From NCBI RefSeq assembly GCF_032335695.1, contig NZ_JACTOJ010000005.1:1-64000 (forward strand): a stretch of DNA of 64,000 nt, given 5' to 3'. The stretch is from JACTOJ01 sp032335695. GTDB taxonomy: Bacteria > Bacillota > Clostridia > Clostridiales > Clostridiaceae. Each line of letters begins with the position of its first letter. The stretch's first letter is position 1. Of this stretch, positions 51,556-59,382 are shown piece after piece. Below the pieces are notes generated by a model, which was not told the DNA's origin, made no database searches, and saw only the letters and a list, made by a program, of their open reading frames with translations. The position numbers were made by a program, and so were the translations under genes.

Positions 51556-52584
51556 TTATAGGTTTTCGTAAATATATTTTATAAGATCTTCAGTGTCTTC
51601 CCAACCAAGACAAGGATCGGTTATTGATTTTCCATAAATATTTTCTTCAATTTCTTGTCTTCCCTCTACCAGATAACTTTCAATCATCAATCCCTTTATA
51701 AGCTTCTTTAGATTTGGATTATATTTTCTATTGAACAATATTTCTTTAGCTATTCTAGGCTGCTCAAAATACTTTTTATTAGAGTTGGAGTGATTAGTGT
51801 CTACGATAACAGTGGGGTACTTTAATCCACGTTTAATGTAATTATCATATACATCAAGCAAGTTTTCATAATGATAATTTGGTATGCTTTTGCCATTAAA
51901 ATCTACTGCACCTCTAAGTACAGCATGGGCTAGATAATTTCCTTTCGTATCAACTTCATAGCCATTATAAACAAAAGTATGTTCAATTTGAGCAGCTGTA
52001 ATTGAATTAAGCATAACTGATATATCACCAGAAGTAGGATTTTTCATTCCTGCAGGTATGCTCATACCGCTTACTGTTAATCGATGCTGTTGATCTTCTA
52101 CTGATCTAGCACCTATAGCTACATAGCTAAGTACATCTGATAGATAGGTATAATTTTCAGGATAGAGCATTTCATCTGCAGTAACTAAGTTAGATTCTTT
52201 TAATACTCTTATATGAAGCTTCCTTATAGCTTTTATACCTTCTTCAAGATCCGGAGATTTTGTTGGATCTGGCTGATGAACCATCCCCATGTATCCTTCA
52301 CCAGTGCTTCTAGGTTTATTTGTATAAACTCTGGGAACAATCATAATTTTATCTTTAAATTTTTCTTGTAAATATGCTAGTCTATTAGTGTATTCACAAA
52401 CAGAATCCTCATTATCAGCTGAACAAGGACCTATTATTAATAAAAACTTGGAAGATTCACCTTTTATAATATCAGCAAGTTCCTTATCTTTAATTTTTTT
52501 AGTACTTTTTAGTTCGGTTGGAAGTGGAATTTCATTGATAATTTGTGAAGAAGAAGGCAACTTCTTTTTGAATTCAATATTCAT
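51556..52584 (-). CDS. aroF: DAHP synthase (3-deoxy-7-phosphoheptulonate synthase), AroFGH type
   Basis: First step of the shikimate pathway: phosphoenolpyruvate plus erythrose 4-phosphate. The 342-residue protein has LLIIGPCSADN, MIVPRVYTNKPRSTGEGYMG-like substrate loop (KPRS, GY), GMKNPTSGD, and VDTNHSNSNK, the pattern of the E. coli AroF/G/H type, not the AroA(beta) type with chorismate mutase common in Firmicutes. AGGAG precedes the ATG. It stands alone, away from other aro genes. Allosteric specificity not clear. Confidence 0.9.
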   Translation of the reverse strand: MNIEFKKKLPSSSQIINEIPLPTELKSTKKIKDKELADIIKGESSKFLLIIGPCSADNEDSVCEYTNRLAYLQEKFKDKIMIVPRVYTNKPRSTGEGYMGMVHQPDPTKSPDLEEGIKAIRKLHIRVLKESNLVTADEMLYPENYTYLSDVLSYVAIGARSVEDQQHRLTVSGMSIPAGMKNPTSGDISVMLNSITAAQIEHTFVYNGYEVDTKGNYLAHAVLRGAVDFNGKSIPNYHYENLLDVYDNYIKRGLKYPTVIVDTNHSNSNKKYFEQPRIAKEILFNRKYNPNLKKLIKGLMIESYLVEGRQEIEENIYGKSITDPCLGWEDTEDLIKYIYENL

Positions 52585-52712
52585 TTTATCTCCTGCTTTC
52601 TATACTAAAATTAGTGCATTAAAAATTACTTATTTAAAATAATATCATTTAATCGCAGATTATTCAATGTACAATATGAATTCAAAAAACGTATATTTAA
52701 CCAATCTTATGT

Positions 52713-52741
52713 TTTACAATAAGTAAATAATGTAGTAAAAT
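52713..52741 (+). promoter_or_regulatory. Sigma-A promoter of the TerB-like gene
   Basis: TTTACA (52713-52718) and TAAAAT (52736-52741), 17-base spacer. Confidence 0.55.
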
Positions 52742-52774
52742 TATAACTGTAGAAATTTATGGGAGGGAAAAAAT

Positions 52775-53215
52775 ATGCTTATTAAAGAATTAAATAAGAA
52801 GGAATCTATAACTTTTATAAGCCTCATTAAAAGTTTAGCAACAGCTGATAAAGAGTTAGGAGAGGCAGAGGCTAATCTAATAGAGGAATACATAGAAGAG
52901 CTATCCATTGGAGATGAACTAATTTATTGTGTAAACCTAAAAGAAGCTATGAATATATTTTCTAGTTCAACTGAAAGAATTCGCAATATAGTATATTTTG
53001 AATTATTAGGACTAGCTTTAGTAGATGGAAATTATACTGAAGAAGAAAGAAAAATAATAAATTATGTAGCTAAAAATTTTAAAATAACCAAAGAAAAGCA
53101 GGATGCATATCTAAATTATTTTAAAAATTTAAAGAACTTTTATGATGTTCATAATGGAGAAGCCGATGGTATTCAAAAGCTAGAAGACAAGGTAGAAAGT
53201 CTAATTAATGCATAA
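52775..53215 (+). CDS. TerB-like helical protein
   Basis: A 146-residue all-helical cytoplasmic protein. FISLIKSLATADKELGEAEANLIEEY and the second motif ALVDGNYTEEERKII follow the paired acidic helix-loop pattern of TerB/DjlA-type domains (AxADGxxxxxE), which can bind metal. TerB proteins sit in tellurite/stress systems, but no other ter genes are present. GGGAGGG precedes the ATG. It has its own promoter and terminator. Confidence 0.65.
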   Translation: MLIKELNKKESITFISLIKSLATADKELGEAEANLIEEYIEELSIGDELIYCVNLKEAMNIFSSSTERIRNIVYFELLGLALVDGNYTEEERKIINYVAKNFKITKEKQDAYLNYFKNLKNFYDVHNGEADGIQKLEDKVESLINA

Positions 53216-53217
53216 TA

Positions 53218-53250
53218 AAAAGTGTGGTAATAGTTTACCACACTTTTGCT
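53218..53250. terminator. Terminator after the TerB-like gene
   Basis: AAAAGTGTGGTAA (53218-53230) pairs with TTACCACACTTTT (53235-53247). A- and T-runs on both sides allow bidirectional use with the convergent kinase-like gene. Confidence 0.88.
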
Positions 53251-53273
53251 AAAAATATGAAAAGTAAAGCAAA

Positions 53274-53867
53274 TTACAAATCACCTTGATTTTCTTTTAA
53301 AGTTATATAGCTTATGATTTTGTGATTCCATTTGTTATATTCTTTTGGCTTTTTTTCTTTAAGAGTATTTAGGAAAATATCTAAAACATTAAGCTTGTAT
53401 AGTCCTTTGCAAAGATGTCTAGGATAATCTCTTTTTTTAGAATAAAATTTCTTAGGATCTATTATCATTAACTCTCCGTCAGGTTTAACAATAATATCCT
53501 TACATCGTATATCATTTTTGGAAAATTTTAGTTTTTTAAACTCGTCTAATAAGTCCATTATCTTGAGAGAAAGCTCTCTACTTAACCCATTATGCTTTAT
53601 ATAATTTTTTAATATTTCTCCTTCAACATAATCTCTTATCATATAATTTCCTGTCATACCATAAACTCTTGGAAAATAGCGGCTGTGTTTGATCCTATGT
53701 AAAATGTTATATTCCTTTTTACAGCTATCCACAGCATAGCATATTTTTATAACTTTTCTATCTGGAAGGAGATAAACTATTCCGTTATTGCCTTTGCCAA
53801 GATATTTACATTCTAATAAATTTATATTAAAGTTTTTGATATAAATTTCATGAGGATTAGAATCCAT
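53274..53867 (-). CDS. Small protein-kinase-fold protein
   Basis: A 197-residue, short eukaryotic-like kinase fold. LGKGNNGIVYLL is the glycine loop, KVIKIC the Lys strand, KKEYNIL supplies the alphaC Glu, and IIDPKKF stands where DFG is expected. The catalytic loop reads FSKNDIRCKDIIV, so the HRD His is Asn, the Asp is kept and the metal-binding Asn is Asp. It might be a weak kinase, a lipopolysaccharide-kinase-type enzyme (YrzF-like), or a pseudokinase. AAAGGAG precedes the ATG. The hemolysin III and E2-like genes lie upstream on the same strand. Confidence 0.7.
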   Translation of the reverse strand: MDSNPHEIYIKNFNINLLECKYLGKGNNGIVYLLPDRKVIKICYAVDSCKKEYNILHRIKHSRYFPRVYGMTGNYMIRDYVEGEILKNYIKHNGLSRELSLKIMDLLDEFKKLKFSKNDIRCKDIIVKPDGELMIIDPKKFYSKKRDYPRHLCKGLYKLNVLDIFLNTLKEKKPKEYNKWNHKIISYITLKENQGDL

Positions 53868-53945
53868 AATAGACTCCTTTCAAAATTTTTTCAGATATAT
53901 TTCCTCATGTATATTATGAATTATTTAATGACGTTGTTACATAAT

Positions 53946-54581
53946 TTATATCATCTTTAATACCGAAAAAAAGTGGCATGTACTTCCAGCCATAACGAAA
54001 AGATGCCATATAGGGTGATTATATGGAATTTTATCGAAAGAATAAAGCACTGCGCCAAGAGTATAGAGTATCCCACCTATAAGTAATAACCAAAATGAGA
54101 TGTGCGGTACTCCAAGCCATAATTTTTTTAAAGATATTGCTACCATCCATCCCATAATTACATACATAGCAGTAGAAATTTTATCATATTTACCTACCCA
54201 AAGAGATTTAATTACTATGCCTAAAACTGTTAATCCCCATATTACCCCAAATATAGTCCATCCTAAGGGGCTTCTTAGAACTGTTAAAGTGTAGGGCGTA
54301 TAGGTGCCAGCTATAAGAAGATAAATAGAAGAATGATCAAAGATTCTAAACACGTGTTTTGCTTTTTTATTAGTAATACTGTGATAAAGTGTGGATCCTG
54401 TATACAATATAATCAATGTAGTACCGAAAATTGTGTAACTAACTACATGCCAAGCAGTGCCATATATAGAAGAGTGAACTATTAAAATAACTAGAGCTGC
54501 TATGGATAATAGTGCACCAATACCATGAGTTATGGCATTAGCAATTTCTTCTCCTAAAGTATAAAAATTTTCATTTTCCAT
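53946..54581 (-). CDS. Hemolysin III (TrhA/PAQR)-family membrane protein
   Basis: A 211-residue seven-helix protein. GEEIANAITHGIGALLS, STLYHS, DHSSIYLLIAGTYTP and HPIWHLFVMAGSTCHF carry the metal-binding His and Ser of the PAQR superfamily. In Bacillus and E. coli such proteins affect membrane energetics and fatty-acid homeostasis; direct hemolysis is doubtful. ATG 54581 follows GGGGTG; the frame can extend to GTG 54590. It lies 22 bases after the E2-like gene and is probably co-transcribed with it. Confidence 0.88.
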   Translation of the reverse strand: MENENFYTLGEEIANAITHGIGALLSIAALVILIVHSSIYGTAWHVVSYTIFGTTLIILYTGSTLYHSITNKKAKHVFRIFDHSSIYLLIAGTYTPYTLTVLRSPLGWTIFGVIWGLTVLGIVIKSLWVGKYDKISTAMYVIMGWMVAISLKKLWLGVPHISFWLLLIGGILYTLGAVLYSFDKIPYNHPIWHLFVMAGSTCHFFSVLKMI

Positions 54582-54603
54582 TTTTAACACCCCAATACAT
54601 TAA

Positions 54604-55524
54604 TTAAATGCCGTCATCCTCTACTACATATTCAGGAGGAGTCAAAAGCTTTTCTGGCTTATTTAATAAACTCTTAAAATATTTTAATGCTTTAACTAAA
54701 TATACTCCGTCTGCAATTCTTTCATCAACAGATACAACTAAGTTAAGAATTGTTTTAGAACTCACGCTTCCATCTGCATTTAAATGATTTATCTTATTTA
54801 GTTTTCCCATAGTTACAAATAAAGAAGTAGTACCCCATTCATAAAGATGATGATTTAGTGCATCATGCCCAATACTGCCTAAATTAGATATGTATGATGT
54901 AGAATATAAAGGATCTGTAAGAATAAGGCTCATAGGAATTATTCCCCAATCATTCATTTTTCTCACTGAAGTAGTAACTAAATTTGTTAGTACAGACGGC
55001 ATCTTTGTTACAAACGCCATGAGCTTGTCATCATTTTTGGAGTTGTCTGATAAGCATAAATCTATACTTTCATTAATCTTTTTTGATATTTCATATATTG
55101 TGTCAGTTTTTTCGAAATAAACTTTTGAGTTAGTTTCAATTTGAGCACCATTTTCTATTTTTAAAACTACAAAAGAAAAAGAGATAGCTTTTCTTGCATA
55201 TATTTTCTTTCCTCCAACAAATCTGTTAAGATGAGGATATTGAGAAATAGTTCTTACTAAAGCCGCTATAACCATTTCAAATGTTCCTACTCGTAAAGAA
55301 GAATCTTCCTTATTCAAATTTTTAATAAGTGCTTTAGCATTATCGAATTCAACAGCTTCTGGTGAATAAACTATGCTTCCATTTCTACTTCTAAAAAGAT
55401 AAGGAAGTATTTGACGCATAGGATCGATATTTCTTAATAGAATTCCATCTCGTCTAAAGTTAATTCCTGAAGTTAATTTTTTAGCTATACTTATTTTATT
55501 ACTTTGCTGTAAGTTATTATTCAT
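54604..55524 (-). CDS. E2-like (CAT-fold) acyltransferase without lipoyl domain and lacking the catalytic His
   Basis: A 306-residue protein that matches only the catalytic domain of 2-oxo acid dehydrogenase E2 / chloramphenicol acetyltransferase. In these enzymes the active site is HxxxDG near the C-terminus; here it reads DERIADG, so the His is Glu while Asp-Gly remain. No lipoyl or E1/E3-binding domain is present. It may act as a CoA/acyl-binding protein, use another base, or be non-catalytic. AAGGAG precedes ATG 55524. The hemolysin III gene follows. Confidence 0.75.
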   Translation of the reverse strand: MNNNLQQSNKISIAKKLTSGINFRRDGILLRNIDPMRQILPYLFRSRNGSIVYSPEAVEFDNAKALIKNLNKEDSSLRVGTFEMVIAALVRTISQYPHLNRFVGGKKIYARKAISFSFVVLKIENGAQIETNSKVYFEKTDTIYEISKKINESIDLCLSDNSKNDDKLMAFVTKMPSVLTNLVTTSVRKMNDWGIIPMSLILTDPLYSTSYISNLGSIGHDALNHHLYEWGTTSLFVTMGKLNKINHLNADGSVSSKTILNLVVSVDERIADGVYLVKALKYFKSLLNKPEKLLTPPEYVVEDDGI

Positions 55525-55527
55525 CAC

Positions 55528-55907
55528 TAAACTCCTTATTATTTAAATAGATATATAAATACCAAATTCTATACTATATTATAGGATATTTCATGGCAAA
55601 AGTATACTCTAATATTTATAAAATCTCTTCTCTACAGCATTATTACTATATTTTTAGTAGAGTAATATTACTAATTTAATTATCTTATGTAGGAAATTTT
55701 TTATTGTAGGATATTTACATATGATTCTAAAACTGTACCACAATTTGAATTAAATTTATATTGAAAAAAATGCAAAAAATCTTTCATTTTTTATACTTGT
55801 TTATTTCATATAGGATAATATTGCTAAACTGCATAGTTTAATTATCTTAAATTATGGAATATTCATTGCAAGATACATTTAATTATGAAACAATTCTTGC
55901 AAGCTGT
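55528..55907. other. Gene-free A/T-rich region with a degenerate duplication
   Basis: No gene is visible. Two segments, about 55660-55732 and 55818-55897, share TAATATT.CTAA, the 13-mer TTTAATTATCTTA and a loosely similar tail, the second having an extra insert of about 10 bases. This looks like an old tandem duplication or paired regulatory sites. The left end holds the promoter of the E2-like gene on the minus strand. Confidence 0.5.
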
Positions 55908-55936
55908 TTGAAAAAAGTGTTGCAATAGCTTATATT
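55908..55936 (+). promoter_or_regulatory. Sigma-A promoter of the 51-residue membrane peptide gene
   Basis: TTGAAA (55908-55913) and TATATT (55931-55936), 17-base spacer; start near 55943 leaves a 33-base leader with AAGAGGGTG. Confidence 0.7.
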
Positions 55937-55975
55937 AAGAGTGTAGAAAAAATTAATTATAAGAGGGTGTTAAAA

Positions 55976-56131
55976 ATGTTAGTAGCAATAATTTTTTACA
56001 TCATGTTAAATATAGCTTATTTTGCAATTAGTAATGGAATAAATATTAATTTGAGAGAAAAAGATGAAATAGAGGCACCAAAAGGGTTATTTAATGAATA
56101 CGCATTGGAATATAAAACTACTTTACGTTAA
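55976..56131 (+). CDS. Small single-pass membrane protein (51 residues)
   Basis: An ATG frame of 51 codons with its own promoter, the ribosome site AAGAGGGTG, and a terminator right after. The N-terminal 22 residues are hydrophobic (starts MLVAIIFYIMLNIAYFAI) and the rest is charged (REKDEIEAPKG...), so it would insert once in the membrane with a cytoplasmic tail. I recognise no family. Neat gene-like signals on both sides make it likely real. Confidence 0.7.
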   Translation: MLVAIIFYIMLNIAYFAISNGININLREKDEIEAPKGLFNEYALEYKTTLR

Positions 56132-56137
56132 AATTAT

Positions 56138-56180
56138 AAAAATAGGATCTTACGCAGATGCTAAAGATCCTATTTTTATA
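56138..56180. terminator. Terminator between the small peptide gene and ilvE
   Basis: AAAAATAGGATCTT (56138-56151) pairs with AAGATCCTATTTTT (56164-56177), usable in both directions. Confidence 0.88.
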
Positions 56181-56190
56181 TAAGTGATAA

Positions 56191-57216
56191 TTACAGAACT
56201 AAAGTCCAATCTTTAGGAGCTTCTACATCTCCAAATTGTATACCTACTAAAGTATAATATAGTTTTTTAGTTATTGGGCCAACTTTCTTTTCATCAAAGA
56301 ATACATGAAGTTTCTCATTATACTGTATTCCACCAATAGGTGTGATTACAGCAGCTGTTCCACAAGCACCAGATTCCTTAAATTCATCTAAATTATCTAT
56401 AAATACATCTCTTTCTTCTACTTCCATATTTAAGTATTCTTTAGCAATAGTCATAAGAGAATATTTTGTTATACTAGGCAAAATAGAAGGTGAGTAGGGG
56501 GTAACAAATTTATTATCCTTGGTTATTCCAAAGAAATTAGCAGCTCCAACTTCTTCAATTTTTGTTTGAGTAGCTGGATCTAAATATATACAATCAGCAA
56601 AACCTTCTTTAGTTGCCTTTTCATGAGGCAATAAGCTTGCAGCATAGTTTCCACCAACTTTTGCACTTCCTGTTCCTCTAGGAGCGGCTCTATCATAATC
56701 TGCTATAGTAAAGTTTACAGGTGTCAATCCGCCCTTGAAGTAAGGACCAACTGGTATGCAAAATACACAGAATAAATACTCATTTGCAGGCTTTACACCG
56801 ATATTGTCTCCAATTCCAATAACTAAAGGTCTTAGATATAAGGTAGCCCCAGTGCCATATGGAGGCACATATCCTTCATTTGCTTTTACAACCTTTGTAA
56901 CAGCATCAACAAATTTTTCTATTGATACTTCAGGCATTAATAGCCTTCTACAAGTATTAATCATTCTTTTAGCATTTTCTTGAGGCCTGAATAGTTGAAT
57001 TTTGCCATCCTTTCTTCTGTATGCTTTTAGTCCTTCAAAGCATTGCTGTCCATAATGAAGAGCAGTAGAAGCTTCGCTTATAGTAAGAGTATTATCTTCT
57101 ACTAATTTACCATCATCCCATTTTCCATTTTTCCAGTAGGATATGTACCTTAAATCAGTTTTTATGTAGCTAAACCCTAAGTTCTCCCAATCAATATTTT
57201 TTAAAGGTTCAGTCAT
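56191..57216 (-). CDS. ilvE: Branched-chain amino acid aminotransferase
   Basis: A fold-type IV PLP enzyme that exchanges amino groups between Val/Leu/Ile and their keto acids. The 341-residue protein has ALHYGQQCFEGLKAYR, TGATLYLRP, the PLP-lysine region KVGGNYAASL (near residue 195), EVGAANFFGI and SGACGTAAVITPI. ATG 57216 follows TGGTGA; the frame can be extended to 57228. It stands alone with no ilv/leu genes nearby. Besides synthesis it may support Stickland-type catabolism. Confidence 0.93.
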   Translation of the reverse strand: MTEPLKNIDWENLGFSYIKTDLRYISYWKNGKWDDGKLVEDNTLTISEASTALHYGQQCFEGLKAYRRKDGKIQLFRPQENAKRMINTCRRLLMPEVSIEKFVDAVTKVVKANEGYVPPYGTGATLYLRPLVIGIGDNIGVKPANEYLFCVFCIPVGPYFKGGLTPVNFTIADYDRAAPRGTGSAKVGGNYAASLLPHEKATKEGFADCIYLDPATQTKIEEVGAANFFGITKDNKFVTPYSPSILPSITKYSLMTIAKEYLNMEVEERDVFIDNLDEFKESGACGTAAVITPIGGIQYNEKLHVFFDEKKVGPITKKLYYTLVGIQFGDVEAPKDWTLVL

Positions 57217-57405
57217 GAGTATCACCACTTTCTAAAATTTATAAATATCTATTAATATATAATTTAATGCAAAAGTAAATAAAATGCAAATAATTATTGC
57301 ACATATAGAATAATTCATTAATAAATGTATATGCTTTATTGAAGTGAATTTATTTGCTTAAATCATTATCTATATTAAGGTAAAGAATAGTAGGGAGAGG
57401 TTATA

Positions 57406-57897
57406 GTGAAGATATCTCATAGATTACAAAAAATAATTATTTTACTGATGAATATAATTTTAACTGAAGGCATAGCGATTTTAGTTGCTTTTTCCATTAA
57501 GGATATAGCTAAAACCTATGATTCACTAAAAAAATCTATTTTTTCACCACCAAACTATGTATTTATGATTGTATGGCCTATCTTATATTTACTAATGAGT
57601 ATATCATCTAATAGAATTTTATTAAAAAGGAATGAAGACTCAAGAGTAAAAAAGGCAATAATTCTCTATATAGTACAGCTGGGTGTAAATTTTTTATGGA
57701 CAGCAGTGTTTTTTCAATTCAAACTTTATGGATTGGCTTTTATAGTATCTCTATTCTTAGTTATATTAATTTTTTTCACTATAATAATTTTTTATGGAAT
57801 TCATAAGATTTCGGCATTTCTTTTGATACCATATCTATTATGGGTTTCTTATGCCTCAGTCCTTAATCTTACAATTTGGCTGTTAAATGAAGCTTAG
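57406..57897 (+). CDS. tspO: TspO/MBR-family tryptophan-rich protein
   Basis: A 163-residue, five-helix membrane protein. PPNYVFMIVWPILYLLMSIS and NFLWTAVFFQFKLYGLAF, then LLIPYLLWVSYASVLNLTIW are the family motifs. TspO proteins bind porphyrins and cholesterol-like ligands and act in stress or photooxidative degradation; a role here is open. GTG start behind GGGAGAGG. Terminator at 57954-57992. Confidence 0.9.
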   Translation: MKISHRLQKIIILLMNIILTEGIAILVAFSIKDIAKTYDSLKKSIFSPPNYVFMIVWPILYLLMSISSNRILLKRNEDSRVKKAIILYIVQLGVNFLWTAVFFQFKLYGLAFIVSLFLVILIFFTIIIFYGIHKISAFLLIPYLLWVSYASVLNLTIWLLNEA

Positions 57898-57953
57898 AAA
57901 AATATTTATGAATCAATTTTTTTACGATTATCCCAATAAGCAATTAATAGAAG

Positions 57954-57995
57954 AGCATAACAGAGAACAAATGAACTCTGTTATGCTCCTTTTTG
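57954..57995. terminator. Terminator between tspO and the WF-rich gene
   Basis: AGCATAACAGAG (57954-57965) pairs with CTCTGTTATGCT (57976-57987), followed by CCTTTTTG. Confidence 0.88.
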
Positions 57996-58006
57996 TTAAT
58001 TAAGAA

Positions 58007-58480
58007 TTAGCCACAAAAAAATGCATCAACATTTCGTAAACTCATTCCGAAATAGAACCATCTTCTTCCATTCCATCGGAAACCAGCTAGAGAACGTCTA
58101 CCTACAAATGTCACATACGCCCAAAATCCTCTTCCGTTTTTCGGCCATATATATATAATTCTATTTACACAGGGGCGAAGGGAAAAAGCATCAACAGCTT
58201 TGGTTTTACTAGAGGAAACCTTAGCTTCTGATTTAGCAGGAGTATAATTTGGTGGAGGTGCTGTTGGAATCTTTCTAGTGTTGAAATCTACTAAAGGATT
58301 ATTTGTATTTAGAACTTGTCTATAGGGACAAGTTTCTGGCAAATCATTTGTTTCTAATTCGCATAATTCATTAAAATCAATTAGGTAATTTGTATCCTCT
58401 AATTCATAGTCAGTAGATCCATAAGTATTATCTGATGTATAGTTTTCATAATTGCCTTCAGGCAAGTTAGTATATAACAT
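58007..58480 (-). CDS. Unknown protein with an aromatic/Arg-rich C-terminal domain
   Basis: A 157-residue protein I do not recognise by name. Residues 1-60 are acidic and Tyr/Asn-rich, 60-95 are Pro/Lys/Ser-rich (low complexity), and 98-157 form a compact domain rich in Trp, Phe, Tyr, Arg and Gly (FSLRPCVNRIIYIWP, FWAYVTFVGRRSLAGFRW). The last block looks like a small beta barrel. No signal peptide. AGGAGAT precedes the ATG. Two cysteines flank the C-terminal domain (Cys in RPCVN and the terminal FFCG). Confidence 0.65.
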   Translation of the reverse strand: MLYTNLPEGNYENYTSDNTYGSTDYELEDTNYLIDFNELCELETNDLPETCPYRQVLNTNNPLVDFNTRKIPTAPPPNYTPAKSEAKVSSSKTKAVDAFSLRPCVNRIIYIWPKNGRGFWAYVTFVGRRSLAGFRWNGRRWFYFGMSLRNVDAFFCG

Positions 58481-58609
58481 TTATTATCTCCTACACAATA
58501 TTTACAGTAATAGACTATGATGTATACTAAGCTTTGTTTACAAAATTTATTTTAAATAATATAATAACATTACGGTATAATTGTGTAACTGCATAATTGG
58601 GAGGGATTT

Positions 58610-58879
58610 ATGATAAAGATTTTAGGAAAAGTTGTTAAGAATAACAAAATAATAAAAGAACACATAGAGGAATTTGATGATAATAAAAATTATCAAGAAA
58701 ACCTCAAAGCATGTATAACAAAAATATGTCATGAATTAGATATAAGCAAACCCTATTGGCTTCCAAGCAACCTAGATGAATACAACAATAGAAGCAAATT
58801 AGCTTTTGATGAAAATAATTTCATAGAAGATATCAATTTTGATAAATTCATAATCGAAGAATTAAATATTGATAAATAA
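58610..58879 (+). CDS. Conserved-looking small protein of unknown function
   Basis: An 89-residue cytoplasmic protein, acidic overall, without recognised domain. It has a beta-type start (IKILGKVVKNNKIIKE), a helix around KACITKICHELDISKPYW, and an acidic C-terminus. GGGAGGG precedes the ATG and codon use matches the genome, so it looks like a real gene. It converges with the L,D-transpeptidase gene, three bases apart. Confidence 0.65.
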   Translation: MIKILGKVVKNNKIIKEHIEEFDDNKNYQENLKACITKICHELDISKPYWLPSNLDEYNNRSKLAFDENNFIEDINFDKFIIEELNIDK

Positions 58880-58882
58880 AAT

Positions 58883-59248
58883 TTAAAATATTTCTACTGT
58901 AGTACCTAATGGGACCGTGTTATACAATTCGATAATATTCTCGTTAAAAGTTCTAATACAACCATTGGAAACTGCCTTGCCTATAGATGAAGGATTGTTT
59001 GTACCATGAATCCCGTATCCTGGAATACTTAAACCAAGCCACCGCTCGCCGAAAGGCCCGCCAGGCTTGTAAGCTTTATTTATTATTTTATATTTTCCAG
59101 TAGGAGTAGGGGTAGCTGGTTTCCCAATTGCTATAGGGTAAGTTTTTATTACTATGTTATTTTTTAGAAGCTTCAATACGAAGTTTTTCTTATCCACTAG
59201 TATTTTATATATTTTATCTCTTGATAAAGTATAATATGAATCAGGCAT
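58883..59248 (-). CDS. Minimal L,D-transpeptidase (YkuD domain)
   Basis: A 121-residue protein that is only a YkuD catalytic domain. The HGTN and SNGCIR motifs (catalytic His and Cys) are intact, and TPTGKYKI is typical. Such enzymes make 3-3 peptidoglycan cross-links. There is no signal peptide, LysM or linker, unlike B. subtilis YkuD (164 residues with LysM), so export must be by another route or the protein acts in the forespore/mother cell. ATG 59248 follows GGTGA; TTG 59254 is the alternative. Confidence 0.88.
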   Translation of the reverse strand: MPDSYYTLSRDKIYKILVDKKNFVLKLLKNNIVIKTYPIAIGKPATPTPTGKYKIINKAYKPGGPFGERWLGLSIPGYGIHGTNNPSSIGKAVSNGCIRTFNENIIELYNTVPLGTTVEIF

Positions 59249-59382
59249 AGTCAATCACCATATAAATTTGTTTTCTTATAATATAATATTTTATAATTAT
59301 GAAAGGTTTCCTATTAATTAACTATATTAATATGATAAATTCAATGATATACTTTTGATAAACGAAAGGCTGTTGATTAAAT

